A stretch of 17,063 nt of DNA from Halocaridina rubra (GCA_037179515.1 JAXCGZ010014314.1:10001-27063), one strand, 5' to 3'; counted from the first letter of the stretch, positions 1 to 9,377 are shown. The notes: a model not told the origin generated them from the sequence alone. Program-made: numbers and translations.

Positions 1-409
1 AGGTTAAGGGCAAGGCAGAGATGAGGTAATGTCACACAAAGGAAAACGACAGACAGAAAAAAATAGTCAAAGTAAAGAGGACCCAGAGATATGGAGGACT
101 AGGCTCTGAGATGACGATAGATCTGCTTTTTGAAGGATGAAAGGTCATAAGAATTAGGAAAGACAGAATGAGGAAGAGAGTTCCATAGTCTGGAGGTAGA
201 TGGGAAGAAGCAGTCGCTGCACCGACCAATCCGCGAGCTACAAATCTCCACACAGTACCTGTGAGATGAGGCCGCTTGGCGAGTGTTATGCGGCCTCGGC
301 AGTGGAGGAGAGATGCAACTCGCCAACTCATCATAGCAGCGATGGAAGTAGTAGCGATAGAAAAGCAAAAGGGAAGATACCTTACGGCGAAGAGAGAGAG
401 AATCCAGGT
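1..409 (-). mobile_element. 5'-truncated LINE 3' end, left arm of inverted pair
   Basis: This is the reverse complement of 489-897: position n pairs with 898-n along the whole arm, with no net indel and about 11 mismatches in 409 by eye. It reads on the minus strand as the last part of a non-LTR retrotransposon ORF2, then 3' UTR sequence, and is cut by the window start. The copy is truncated at 409, inside the ORF. Close identity to its partner suggests a recent duplication or ongoing gene conversion. Confidence 0.85.
99..407 (-). pseudogene. LINE ORF2 C-terminal fragment (left copy)
   Basis: Open on the minus strand from the truncation point to a TAG at 99-101. The peptide keeps the sequence LFYRYYFHRC followed by a Pro-rich segment, and ends with SRLWNSLPHSVFPNSYD and a basic tail ending in YRHLRA. 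This type of ending is typical of the region after the reverse transcriptase in arthropod and mollusc LINE ORF2 proteins (family knowledge). No catalytic RT motif is present, so it cannot encode an enzyme. It differs from the right copy by a few substitutions, for example His for Pro after WNSLP. Clade (Jockey, I or CR1 group) is not resolved by so short a piece. Confidence 0.7.
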
Positions 410-799
410 GATTCTTCCATTACTTATCTTCTTGATAGGGTTGAATCTAAGGCAGTCAGACTCATTAATGATCCTTCTCTTACTTCTAACCTGGATTCTC
501 TCTCTCTTGGCCGTAAGGTATCTTCCCTTTCGCTTTTCTATCGCTACTACTTCCATCGCTGCTCTGATGAGTTGGCGAGTTGCATCCCTCCTCCACTGCC
601 GAGGCCGCATAACACTCGCCAAGCGGCCTCATCTCACAGGTACTGTGTGGAGATTTGTAGCTCGCGGATTGGTCGGTGCAGTGACTGCTTCTTCCCATCT
701 GCCTCTAGACTCTGGAACTCTCTTCCTCCTTCTGTCTTTCCTAATTCTTATGACCTTTCATCCTTCAAAAAGCAGATCTATCGTCATCTCAGAGCCTAG
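410..799 (+). pseudogene. LINE ORF2 C-terminal fragment (right copy)
   Basis: The frame is open through 410-799 and ends at TAG 797-799. It begins with DSSITYLLDRVESKAVRLI, which lies in the loop of the hairpin and is missing from the left copy. It continues with LFYRYYFHRC, a Pro-rich stretch, and SRLWNSLPPSVFPNSYD ending YRHLRA. The open frame continues upstream into left-arm sequence, but that part is antisense LINE and not real protein. No RT catalytic motif is retained. This is a dead 5'-truncated insertion. Confidence 0.7.
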
Positions 800-979
800 T
801 CCTCCATATCTCTGGGTCCTCTTTACTTTGACTGTTTTTTTCTGTCTCTCGTTTTCCTTTGTGTGACATTACCTCATCTCTGCCTTGCCCTTAACCTTTT
901 TCTTTTCCTTCGTCTTGGTATTTTCTCATGCCCGGGCCTTTGTTGATGAGGGCAGTTTTTGCCTGTCCCGGTGTCACAC

Positions 980-1036
<57 letters not shown>
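410..1036 (+). mobile_element. 5'-truncated LINE 3' end with poly(A), right copy
   Basis: The copy starts at or before 410, contains the ORF2 C-terminus to 799, a 3' UTR from 800 to about 983, and a pure A run at 984-1036. Its 489-897 part is the right arm of the inverted repeat. The end of the UTR holds a module (CATGCCCGGGCC ... TGTCCCGGTGTCAC, about 929-977) that reappears in the arms near 11206-11268 and 16424-16475. A (GA)n run follows directly after one T at 1037. Confidence 0.8.

Positions 1037-1037
<1 letters not shown>

Positions 1038-1068
<31 letters not shown>
1038..1068 (+). repeat. (GA)n microsatellite
   Basis: Pure GA run directly between the LINE poly(A) tail (one T apart) and Tigger fragment E. 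Confidence 0.95.
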
Positions 1069-1069
<1 letters not shown>

Positions 1070-1072
<3 letters not shown>

Positions 1073-1418
1073 ATATGCTAGCTCACGTAGCTGCGACCCC
1101 AATACATTGTACGCTATCGGACACTATTTCGCATGATGCAATATTGTGAGTTATACTGTCCGTACGTATACCTAAATTTATGTTTTTTACTATTTTTTAC
1201 TGTTTTATTATTCGTAGGCTGGGAAATAAATATTTTTTATCAATTTGATAATGAAATATGTTTTTTTCAATAAAAAATTAAAATACTGAAAGTTTTTATT
1301 TTTTTAATACTTTAATATTTTTGCATATATCCCATAAAATAAAAAATAATTTGCCAAATAAAAACCATGGTACAGTGAAAACGCGAGCCAAGAAACGCGA
1401 TCCAGCGAAGGATCACTG
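1070..1418 (-). mobile_element. Tigger-type 5'-end fragment E
   Basis: On the minus strand the outer end begins CAGTGATCCTTCGCTGG at 1418, next to (TA)n, as expected for a pogo/Tigger terminus inserted at TA. About 320 bp match the outer 5' end of element B (about 8955-9296) in the same orientation, at roughly 90% by eye. The shared stretches include GCTAGCTCACGTAGCT, ATACATTGTACGCTATCGG and ATTATTCGTAGGCTGGG. The fragment stops at about 1070 in (TA)/(GA) repeat, so the rest of the element is missing. No coding capacity. Confidence 0.75.
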
Positions 1419-1433
1419 TATATATATATATAT

Positions 1434-1521
<88 letters not shown>
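1419..1521. repeat. (TA)n microsatellite between elements E and D
   Basis: 103 bp of TA with two short phase breaks near 1434 and 1445. It joins the outer terminus of E to the outer terminus of D with only a TCA or so left over. Confidence 0.97.
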
Positions 1522-1523
<2 letters not shown>

Positions 1524-1524
<1 letters not shown>

Positions 1525-2301
1525 AGTGGTGACCCCAACCCACAAACGCCTCAATCCACGAACTAACCAACCCACGAACAAAATTTTATATAAATTTTGA
1601 CCCCAACCCACGAACAAAATCCAACCCAAGAACACACATGTGTTGGCCAAGCCACCGTGTGTCCCACTTGCCTGCTCTCAGTTCTGCATTGGTGCGCGCT
1701 CTGTGGTTTGTTCATGATCTGTTCATAATTCTTGGTTTATTTTCCATTGTTTTACCTTTCATATAGCCCTAATTATGGCTCCTAAGAAAGTTAAAAGCGT
1801 TTATGATATTGGGAGACTATCCTTCCAAAAATTAGTCCACCTCCTCCTCCTCCTCCTCCACCACCATCCATGTATGCCAGCAACAATCATGCACAGTAAA
1901 TACAGTGCTGTTTCTTACCTACTTTATTGGTTTTTACCTACAGTATGTACTCTTTCCTACTGTATTTGTTATTAGTGGGTGAATGTAGCAACTTTTTCTA
2001 AGTGTTGGACTTTGCTGTTTTATACTGGGTATCAGCTAGTGTATACTGTATACCTGAATATGTACATGTTTTACTTTAATAGAGTAGAATTCCTTTCTAT
2101 TATTAATGTAATTATCCTTTTATAGATGAAAAACATTTAACTGTATTATATTTCATATTTTAGTGACTAAAAAATTTTTAAATGAATATTTATTGTGACA
2201 AGGAACGGATTAATTGAATTTGTATGCTTTTCAATGGGAAAAATAAATCCAACCCAGACCAGGTTTTGTGAACTGATTAAGTTCGTGGGTTGGGGTCACC
2301 G

Positions 2302-2304
<3 letters not shown>
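1524..2304 (+). mobile_element. Internally deleted Tigger-type element D (second family)
   Basis: The left end is CAGTGGTGACCCCAACC at 1524. The right end, reverse-complemented from 2304, is CAGCGGTGACCCCAACC, so both are terminal inverted repeats of about 24 bp with two mismatches. Both ends sit in (TA)n. Within it, ATG at 1775 opens a short frame beginning MAPKKVKSVYDIG, resembling a transposase N-terminus, but the reading frame turns low-complexity (CTC repeat, about 1840-1865) and stops at 1975. The remaining 330 bp are AT-rich and non-coding. At 781 bp it is best read as a deletion derivative of a transposon family different from A and B. Confidence 0.7.
1775..1975 (+). pseudogene. Truncated transposase start inside element D
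   Basis: A short open frame starts at ATG with basic residues (MAPKKVKSVYDIG), as many Tigger transposases do just before their CENP-B-type helix-turn-helix. After roughly 20 residues the sequence becomes Leu/His-rich from a CTC repeat and shows no domain. I read it as the surviving first codons of a transposase gene whose body was deleted. It could also be chance; a search with the first 20 residues against pogo/Tigger proteins would decide. Confidence 0.35.

Positions 2305-2382
<78 letters not shown>
2305..2382. repeat. (TA)n microsatellite between elements D and A
   Basis: 78 bp of pure TA. D ends at 2304 and A begins at 2385 (CAGTGTTCCC), with only CA between. Confidence 0.97.
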
Positions 2383-2387
<5 letters not shown>

Positions 2388-2493
2388 TGTTCCCTCGCTA
2401 AATTGCGGTTCACCTATTGCGAATTCAGTGCATCGCGGTTTTTTTGCCATTTTTTTTTTCTGGGTATATGCGAGAATATTAAAATAATAAAAA

Positions 2494-3109
2494 ATTAAAA
2501 TTTCCAGTATTTTCATTATTAATTGAATTTTTTTTTTTTTTCATTATATTATTGATAAAAAAATTTATATTCCAGCCTATGAATAATAAAACAGTAAGAA
2601 ATAGTAAAAAACATAAATTTAAACATGTAATTCTGCACCATAGAAAGTACAATTCCGGTATCGGCGCTTCGGAAAACGCAAAGGGTCGCACCTACGTAAG
2701 CTAGCACATATTAAAATTTCCAGTATTTTCATTATTTTATTGATACAAAAATTTACTTCCTAGCCTAAGAATAATAAAATGGTAAAAAATAGTAAAAAAC
2801 ATAAATTTAGACATGTAACTTACAGTATTGCACCATGTAAAATACGATAGTGGAATCAGCGTTTCGGAAAACGAAAAGGGTCGCACCTCCTTGAGATAGT
2901 ACATATTAAAATTTTCAGTATTTTCATTATTTTATTGATAATATAAGTATTTCCTACCCTAAGAATAATAAAACAGTAAAAAATAGTAAAAAACATAAAT
3001 TTAAACGTATAACTCACAGTATTGCACCATGTAAAATACTGTACGATAGAGCACACACTATTGGCGTCTTGGAAAACACAAAGGCTCGCACCTATGTGAG
3101 ATAGTTCAT
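2494..3109 (+). repeat. Three ~200-bp 5' subterminal tandem repeats of A
   Basis: Units begin with ATTAAAATTTTC/CCAGTATTTTC at 2494, 2710 and 2905 (216, 195 and about 205 bp). Each contains CCTAAGAATAATAAAA-type and AACATAAATTTA blocks, then CATGTAAAATAC and a GC-richer block (TTTCGGAAAACG ... GGGTCGCACCT). The same unit occurs inverted at the 5' end of element B. Confidence 0.85.
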
Positions 3110-3117
3110 GGGATGCT

Positions 3118-3252
3118 ATTGGCTGAAAGGGTGGGAGACAAAAATCACAGAATTGTTTTTCAATATATTCTGTATCATGGGGTCTGATTGACTTTTTGAT
3201 TGAAGCTTCATTCTCCCAGCATCTTCCATTGTCTCGCCTCACCCATTCAGTC
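3118..3252 (+). promoter_or_regulatory. Candidate TATA-less promoter of transposase A
   Basis: An inverted CCAAT (ATTGG, 3118-3122) lies 131 bp before TCAGTC (3247-3252), which matches the arthropod initiator consensus TCAKTY. The initiator A would be 87 nt before the ATG at 3336. The same two elements occur at the same spacing upstream of transposase B. No convincing TATA box or DPE was found. Conservation between diverged copies is the only support. Confidence 0.35.
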
Positions 3253-3335
3253 TAACTCACGTGTGCGCCGTTCGCGTTGTGCTTCTTAATATGTTGTGCT
3301 TGTGATTTTTTTACTCTTGTTTTTCAACGTCTGCA

Positions 3336-5077
3336 ATGCCTCCCAAGCGTCCTTCATCTTCTAAGGCTTCTGGTAGTAAGCCTAAGCGGCAAAGGAAGAT
3401 GTTGACTATAGCAGATAAGGTAAAACTGTTAGATATGCTGAGGGAAGGAAGAAGGTTTGCGGACGTCGGCCGCCATTTTGGCCTCAATGAATCTATTGTT
3501 TGATACATCAAAAAGGATGAGGCAAATATCAGGAAAACAGCAAATATTTCATTTAGTAAAACAGCGAAGAGGGTCGTAACACCCGCAATAAGAAATAGTG
3601 CGGATGGAATCTGCTTTGGCCCTGTGGATTGCTGATTGCAGAAAGAAGAACATCAGCGTAGACAGCAATATCATACAAACAAATGTAAAGAAGCTGTACG
3701 AGACAATTGCTGCAAATGAACCCGACGACGACAGTGGAGAGGAGGAGAGAGAAGAAGATATCGACGACCCACAACCAGGACCCTCCAGTGATTCTCCACC
3801 GAGAAAACAATCATTCGTGGCTAGCAAGGGATGGTTTGCCAAATTTCAAAAGCTCTATGGCCCAAAGAGCATTTCGGTTCATGGCGAAGCTGCAGCTGAA
3901 GATTACGTGAAAAACGACTTCAAAAAAATTATCGAGGATGGCGAATATGCTCCTGAGCAAGTTTTTAACATAGATGAGACTGGGTTATTTTGGAAGAGAC
4001 TGCCGTCTCGCACTTTTCTCTTCAAGGAAGAAGCTAAAGCCCTGGTATTTAAAGCTCATAAAGACCGCATTACCCTCATCATGTGCGGGAATACTGCAGG
4101 CTTCATGTTAAAGCCCGGGCTTATCTACATATCTCAGAACCCTAGGGCTTTGAAGAATAAGAATAAGAATCTGCTGCCAGTGTATTGGATGAATAACCCT
4201 AAGGCATGGATCACGAAGAGCCTCATATCGGACTGGTTTCACCAATGCTTTATCCCTCAGGTCAAAATTTATCTTGCGGAAAAGGGCCTTGAATTTAAAG
4301 TCCTTCTTTTCATGGATAATGCTGGTGGCTATGCAACTAATCTCGAATATGACGGTGTTCAAGTAGAGTTCCTGCCACCGAATATGACATTACTGATTCA
4401 GCCTATGGATCAAGGCGTTATTCATGCGTTCAAGGTCCTCTACACACGAAATGCCCTGGTGAACCTGGTTGAATCCATGTATTCGGACAAAGAAATCTCA
4501 CTGAAGACTTACTGGCATAACTACACGATTGCTACATGCCTTCAAAATATTCAGAATGCAATCAAAGAGATGAAGCAGGCCACAATCAATGCCAGCTGGA
4601 AGAAAGTGAGACCCGAAGTCATCTATGACTACAAGGGATTTGCTCCTGACAAAGTCCATAACTCGGCAGTTGCGAAAGCTGTGAAGTTGGCTGCATTTCT
4701 AGGAGGAGAAGGCTTTGAAGATATGACTAACAAAGACGTGAATGAACTGATTGACTGCCACTCGCAGCCTTTGACTGATGAAGACTAGAAGGAAATGACA
4801 AAATTAGCGAGCGAAGAAGAGGAAGAAGAACAACCAGAGGAAACACACGAAGAAATAGAAGAACTTGGCCTTACACTCAAATGTCTGGCAGCCATGTATG
4901 AACATGTGGAAGCAGTCCAACAACTCGCAAAAACATGACGATAATATGGTTCGTTCGGTGACCTGCAATTTTCTCGACGATGCCATGATTCTTTACAAGA
5001 CCATCTTCCAACAAAAGAAGAAACAGCGACAGCAACTCCCCATTACCATGTTCCCCTCTCGCAAAAGGCAGCCATAA
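3336..5077 (+). pseudogene. TIGD1-like Tigger transposase A (broken)
   Basis: This gene would encode a nuclear cut-and-paste transposase. The ATG at 3336 (MPPKRPSSSK) leads into a CENP-B N-type helix-turn-helix (RKMLTIADKVKLLDML ... VGRHFGLNES). A Tc5/CENP-B second HTH follows at about 3600-3890 (MESALALWIADC ... SKGWFAKF), with an acidic linker. The DDE_1 domain has Asp in VFNIDETG (3973), LLFMDNAGG (4315) and QPMDQGV (4408), a DD30D spacing as in pogo/Tigger. An acidic tail ends at TAA 5075-5077. Breaks: TGA at 3501-3503; a net 2-nt loss at about 3583-3595; TAG at 4786-4788; a 2-nt loss near 4929. Relative to B, eight residues are missing after GEAA. All three catalytic Asp codons survive. 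The longest intact piece is 3598-4788. Confidence 0.85.
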
Positions 5078-5112
5078 AGCTGTTGTTGGCTGTGGATTCT
5101 GGAGTCTATACC

Positions 5113-5435
5113 ACGTCATCATCACCTCATTCACAGTAAGTTTACCTATCATGATCATATAAATTTACACTTGCATGCTGTTATTAGTAAAATAAAGGGT
5201 GGTTTTTAACAGTGCAGGGTTTGTTTATACAGTAAAGGTAAAAATAAATATAAAATATCTATGTATATGAGTATGTGCACGTCATCATCACCTAATTCAC
5301 AGTAAGTTAACCTATCACTGTCATATAAATTTACGCTTGCACGCTGTTATTAATAAAGTAAAGGGTGGTTTTTTAACAGTGCAGGGAGGGTTTATACAGT
5401 AAAGTTAAAAATAAATGTAAAATACCTATGTATAT
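5113..5435 (+). repeat. Two ~160-bp 3' subterminal repeats of A
   Basis: Units start with ACGTCATCATCACCT at 5113 and 5279, 166 bp apart. Each carries a TATAAATTTAC block, GCTGTTATTA, AAAGGGTGGTTTTT, AACAGTGCAGGG and a TTTATACAGTAAAG block. The first includes AATAAA at 5191-5196, about 115 nt after the transposase stop, a plausible poly(A) signal. Element B has five copies of the equivalent unit in inverted orientation. Confidence 0.8.
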
Positions 5436-5465
5436 ATTGTGGTCCTACTTCACATATTTTCACTT

Positions 5466-5567
<102 letters not shown>

Positions 5568-5690
5568 TGTTGCCTCACTTATCGCGGTAGTTCGGTTCTG
5601 GGACCCGGCGCGAACCAGGAAATCCGCGAAGTAGGATCCGCCTATATGTACATAGATATTTTAATATATTTTTACGTTTACAGTGTATAA

Positions 5691-6445
5691 ACCCTCCCTG
5701 CACTGTTAAAAAAACACCCTTTACATTATAAATAACAGCAAGCAACGTAAATTTTTATGAAAGTGATAGATAAAATTACGGTGAATGAGGTGATAATGAC
5801 GTGACATACATACTCATTTACAATTATTTTTTCATTTACGTACTGTATAAACCCTCCCTGCACTGTTAAAAAAAACACCCTTAACATTATAGATAACAGC
5901 AAGCAATGTAAATTTTTATGAAAGTGATAGGAAAACTTACCGTAAATGTGATGTTGACGTGACATACATACTCATTTACAATTATTTTTTCGTTTACGTG
6001 TTGTAGAAACCCTCCCTGCGCTGTTAAAAAAACACCCTTTACATTATAAATAACAGCAAGCAATGTAAATTTTTATGAAAGTGATAGATAAAATTACGGT
6101 GAATGAGGTGATAATGACGTGACATACATACTCATTTACAATTATTTTTTCGTTTACGTACTGTATAAACCCTCCCTGCACTGTTAAAAAAACACCCTTT
6201 ACATTATAAATAACAGCAAGCAACATGAATTTTTATGAAAGTAATAGATAAAATTGCAGTGAATGAGGTGATAATGACGTGACGTACATATCCATTTACA
6301 ATTATTTTTTCGTTTACGTACTGTATAAACCCTACCTGCACTGTTAAAAAAACACCCTTTACATTATAAATAACAGCAAGCAACGTAAATTTTTATGAAA
6401 GTGATAGATAAAATTACGGTGAATGAGGTGATAATGACGTGACAT
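5691..6445 (-). repeat. Five ~160-bp 3' subterminal tandem repeats of B
   Basis: The block ACCCTCCCTGCRCTGTTAAA (ACCCTACCTG in the last unit) recurs at 5691, 5851, 6009, 6169 and 6329, spaced 160, 158, 160 and 160 bp. Each unit also holds CACCCTTTACATTATA, AACAGCAAGCAA, TTTTTATGAAAGTGATAG and GGTGATAATGACGTGAC. Units are highly alike. Element A has two related units and C has one. Confidence 0.9.
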
Positions 6446-6537
6446 ACATTTGTACATGATAGGTAAACTTACCGTGAATGAGGTGATGATCATCATTCTC
6501 GACCCCGGAGGAAATTATTTCACAGCCAATAAAAGCT

Positions 6538-8201
6538 TTACGGCTGCTTTTTTGGGGGGAAGAACATGGTAATGGGGAGTTGCTGTTATTGTTTCTTCAT
6601 TTGTTGGAACATGGCATTGTAAGGAGTCATGGCATCGTCGAGAAAATTACAGGTCACCGAACGAACCATATTTTCGTCATGTTCCTGCGAGAGTTGTCGG
6701 AGTACTTTGTAATGTTCATACATGGCTGCCAAACGTTCGAGTATAAGGCCAAGTTCTTCAGTTGGTTCGTGCGATTCTTCAAGTTCTTCCTCTTCTTCGC
6801 TCGCTGATTTCGTCATTTCATCCAAGTCTTCATCACTCAAAGGCTGCGAGTGGCAGTCAATCAGTTCATTCACATCTTCGGGAGTCATATCTTTAAAGCC
6901 TTCTCCTAGCAATGCAGCCAACTTCACAGCTTTCGCAACTGCCGCCTTCTGCACCTCGACAGGAGCAAATCCCTTGTAGTCGTGGATGATTTCGGGCCAC
7001 AATTTCTTCCAGCTGGCATTGATTGTGGCCGACTTCATCTCTTTGATTGCTTTCTGAATATTTTTTGGGCATGTGGCAATCGTGTAATTACGCCAGTAAG
7101 TCTTCAATGAGAAGTCTTTGTCCGAATTCGGTGGCAGGAACTAACTTGAACACCGTCATATTGGAGCTTGGTTGCGTGGCCACCAGCATTATCCATCAAA
7201 AGAAGGACTTTAAATTCAAGGCCTTTTTCCATAAGATAAAGTTTTACCTGAGGGATAAAGCATTGGTGAAACCAGTCCAATGTGAGGCTTTTTGTGATCC
7301 AGGCCTTGGGGTTATGCATCCAATACACTGGCAGCAGATTCTTATTCTTGTTCTTCAAAGCCCTAGGGTTCTTTGACTTGTAGATAAGCCCGGGCTTTAA
7401 CATGAAGCCCGCAGCATTCCCACACATGATGAGGGTAACGCGATCTTTGTGCGCTTTAAATCCCGGGGCTTTAGCTTCTTCCTTGAAGAGAAAAGTGCGA
7501 GATGGCATTCTCTTCCAAAATAACCCAGTCTCATCCATGTTGAAGACTTGCTCAGGAACATATTCCCCTTCGGCGATAATTTTCTTGAAGTCATTCTTGA
7601 CGTAATTTCCTGCGGCAGCTGTATCTGCAGAGGCAGCCTCGCCATAAACTGAAATGCTCTTTAGGCCATAGTGTTTTTGAAATTTGAAGAACCATCCCCT
7701 GCTAGCAACGAACGGTTGTATCCTCGATGGAGAATCGCTGGAGGGTCCTGGTTGTGCGTCGTCGATCTCTTCTTCTCTCCCCTCTTCTCCACGGTCGCCA
7801 CTGTCGTCATCGGGTTCATTTGCAGCGAATGTCTCATACAGCTTCTTCGCCCTTGTTTGTATGATATTGGTGTGTAAGCTGATGTTTTTCTTTCTGCAAT
7901 CAGCAATCCACAGGGCCAAAGCAGCTTCCATGCGCACTACTGCCTTATTGCGGGGTGATACTTGCCTCTTCGCCTATTTATTAAAAGAAATGCTCGCTGT
8001 TTTCCTGATCTTTGCCTCGTCCTTTTTTATGTAACGCACAGTTGATTCATTGAGGCCAAAATAGCGGCCGACATCCACAAACCTTTTTCCTTCTTTCAAC
8101 ATATCTAAGAGTTTCACTTTATCTACAATGGTTAACATTTTCCTTTGCCGCTTAGGCTCACTACAAGAAGCCTTAGAAGATGAAGGATGCTTGGGTGGCA
8201 T
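6538..8201 (-). pseudogene. TIGD1-like Tigger transposase B (broken)
   Basis: ATG is at 8201-8199 (MPPKHPSSSK). In order: CENP-B N-type HTH (RKMLTIVDKVKLLDML ... VGRYFGLNESTV); second Tc5/CENP-B HTH (MEAALALWIADC ... SRGWFFKF); DDE_1 domain with Asp in VFNMDETG (7535-7533) and LLLMDNAGGH (7193-7191). Breaks: an in-frame TAG at 7976-7974 between the two HTH domains; a 1-nt loss near 7142; and a 99-bp deletion at about 7125 relative to A. That deletion removes the third catalytic Asp (QPMDQG). An in-frame TAA at 6588-6586 then ends the chain about 16 codons before the end homologous to A (TAA at 6538-6540). Without the third Asp a DDE nuclease should be inactive whatever else were read through. 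B keeps eight residues after GEAA that A has lost. Confidence 0.85.
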
Positions 8202-8285
8202 TGCAAAGGTTAAAATATGCGAGTAAAAAAAATCACAAGCAAAACGTATTAGTAAGCACAACGAGAACTGCGCACACGAGAGTTA

Positions 8286-8421
8286 GACTGAGCGAGTGAG
8301 GCGGCACATTGGAAATTGGAGGGAAAAGCAAACTGCAATGAAAAAGCCAATCAGTCCCCATGATACAGAAAATATTGAAAAACAATTCTGTGATTCGTTG
8401 TCTCCCGACCTTTCAGCCAAT
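8286..8421 (-). promoter_or_regulatory. Candidate TATA-less promoter of transposase B
   Basis: On the minus strand TCAGTC (8291-8286) has its A 88 nt before the ATG at 8201, against 87 in A. An inverted CCAAT (plus-strand CCAAT at 8417-8421) lies 132 bp upstream of it, against 131 in A. The initiator motif and spacing are kept although surrounding sequence has diverged. Confidence 0.35.
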
Positions 8422-8433
8422 AGCATTCCATGA

Positions 8434-8940
8434 ACTATGTCACGTAGGTGAGAGCCTTTTCGTTTCCGAAACGTTGATAGCGGTATCGTATTTTACATGG
8501 TGAAATACTGTTAGTACTTTATGTTTTTTATTATTTTTTACTGTTTTATTATTCTTAGGCTAGGAAATACTTGTCTTATCAATAAAATAATGAAAATTTT
8601 AATATTCACTAGGTCACGTGGGTGAGAGCCTTTTCGTTTTCCGAAACGTTGATAGTGGTATCGTATTTTACATGGTGAAAGTACTTTTAGTACATTATAT
8701 GTTTTTTTTTATTATTTCTTACTGTTTTATTATTCTTAGGCCAGGAAATACTTGTTTTATCAATAAAATAATGAAAATTTTAATATTCACTAGGTCACGT
8801 AGGTGAGAGCCTTTGCGTTTTCCGAAATACTGATACCGGTATTGTATTTTACGTGGTGCAATACTGTTTACTACTTTTTGCTGTTTTATTATTCTTAAGA
8901 AATAAATTTTTTTTATCAATAAAATCATGAAACTACTGGA
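8434..8940 (-). repeat. Three ~150-180-bp 5' subterminal tandem repeats of B
   Basis: Units begin ACTAKGTCACGTRGGTGAGAG at 8434, 8608 and 8789 (174, 181 and about 152 bp). They carry CGTTTTCCGAAA, GTATCGTATTTTACATGG and TGTTTTATTATTCTTAGG blocks. They are the inverted counterparts of the 2494-3109 units of A. The second unit contains an E-box (CACGTG). Confidence 0.85.
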
Positions 8941-8941
8941 A

Positions 8942-8961
8942 ATATATATATATATATATAT
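8942..8961. repeat. Short internal (TA)n in element B
   Basis: About 20 bp of TA between the last 5' subterminal repeat and the outer segment of B. In A the equivalent position is merely AT-rich (CATATTAAAATTTCCAG), so this run seems to have grown inside the element. Confidence 0.85.
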
Positions 8962-9296
8962 GCTAGCTCACGTAGCTGTGACCCCAATACATTGTACGCT
9001 ATCGGACACTGTTTTGCATGATGCAATGCCCTGTACTGTGAGTTATACTGTACGTACGTATATCTAAATTTTTGTTTTTTACTTTTTTTTTTACTGTTTT
9101 ATTATTCGTAGGCTGGGAAATAATTTTTTTTTTATCAATTAAATAATGAAAAAAAATTTTCAATAAAAAATATGAAAATACTGAAATTTTTTTTTTTCAA
9201 TATTTTAATATTTTTGTGGATACCCATAAAATAAAATAATAATTTATCCAAAAATAAACCACGATAGAGTGAGAACGCGAACCAAGAAGCGCAAAG

Positions 9297-9312
9297 ATAT
9301 ATATATATATAT

Positions 9313-9374
<62 letters not shown>
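9297..9374. repeat. (TA)n microsatellite between elements B and C
   Basis: 78 bp of TA with one TTA break near 9312; separates the eroded 5' end of B from the terminus of C. Confidence 0.97.

Positions 9375-9377
<3 letters not shown>

Noticed and set aside
200..409. N-terminal part of the long plus-strand frame beginning at 200
   Set aside because: It is antisense of the left LINE copy; only the part from 410 is genuine ORF2 sequence.
1..897. Twin-priming origin of the inverted LINE pair
   Set aside because: Twin priming inverts one part of a single element without duplicating sequence. Here both arms cover the same 409 bp, so two copies or a palindromic duplication are needed.
1304..1650. 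Long YIYIYI open frames over the (TA)n runs, here and at 2195-2516, 5428-5690, 9244-9901 and 11209-11602
   Set aside because: Pure translation of TA microsatellite; no start context, domain or composition of a real protein.
3501..3503. Programmed read-through of TGA in transposase A
   Set aside because: B has an Arg codon at the same place and A carries several further breaks, so simple decay explains it.
4108..4362. Minus-strand open frame opposite transposase A, and similar shadows at 7047-7376 and 12098-12304
   Set aside because: Antisense to well-supported coding sequence, with no recognisable domain.
3336..5077. Domesticated TIGD-type host gene
   Set aside because: Nonsense codons and frameshifts throughout, with transposon ends and subterminal repeats on both sides; this is a dead element.
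5691..6445. CRISPR-like or clustered repeat array
   Set aside because: Units are contiguous 160-bp tandem repeats without unique spacers, inside a eukaryotic transposon end.
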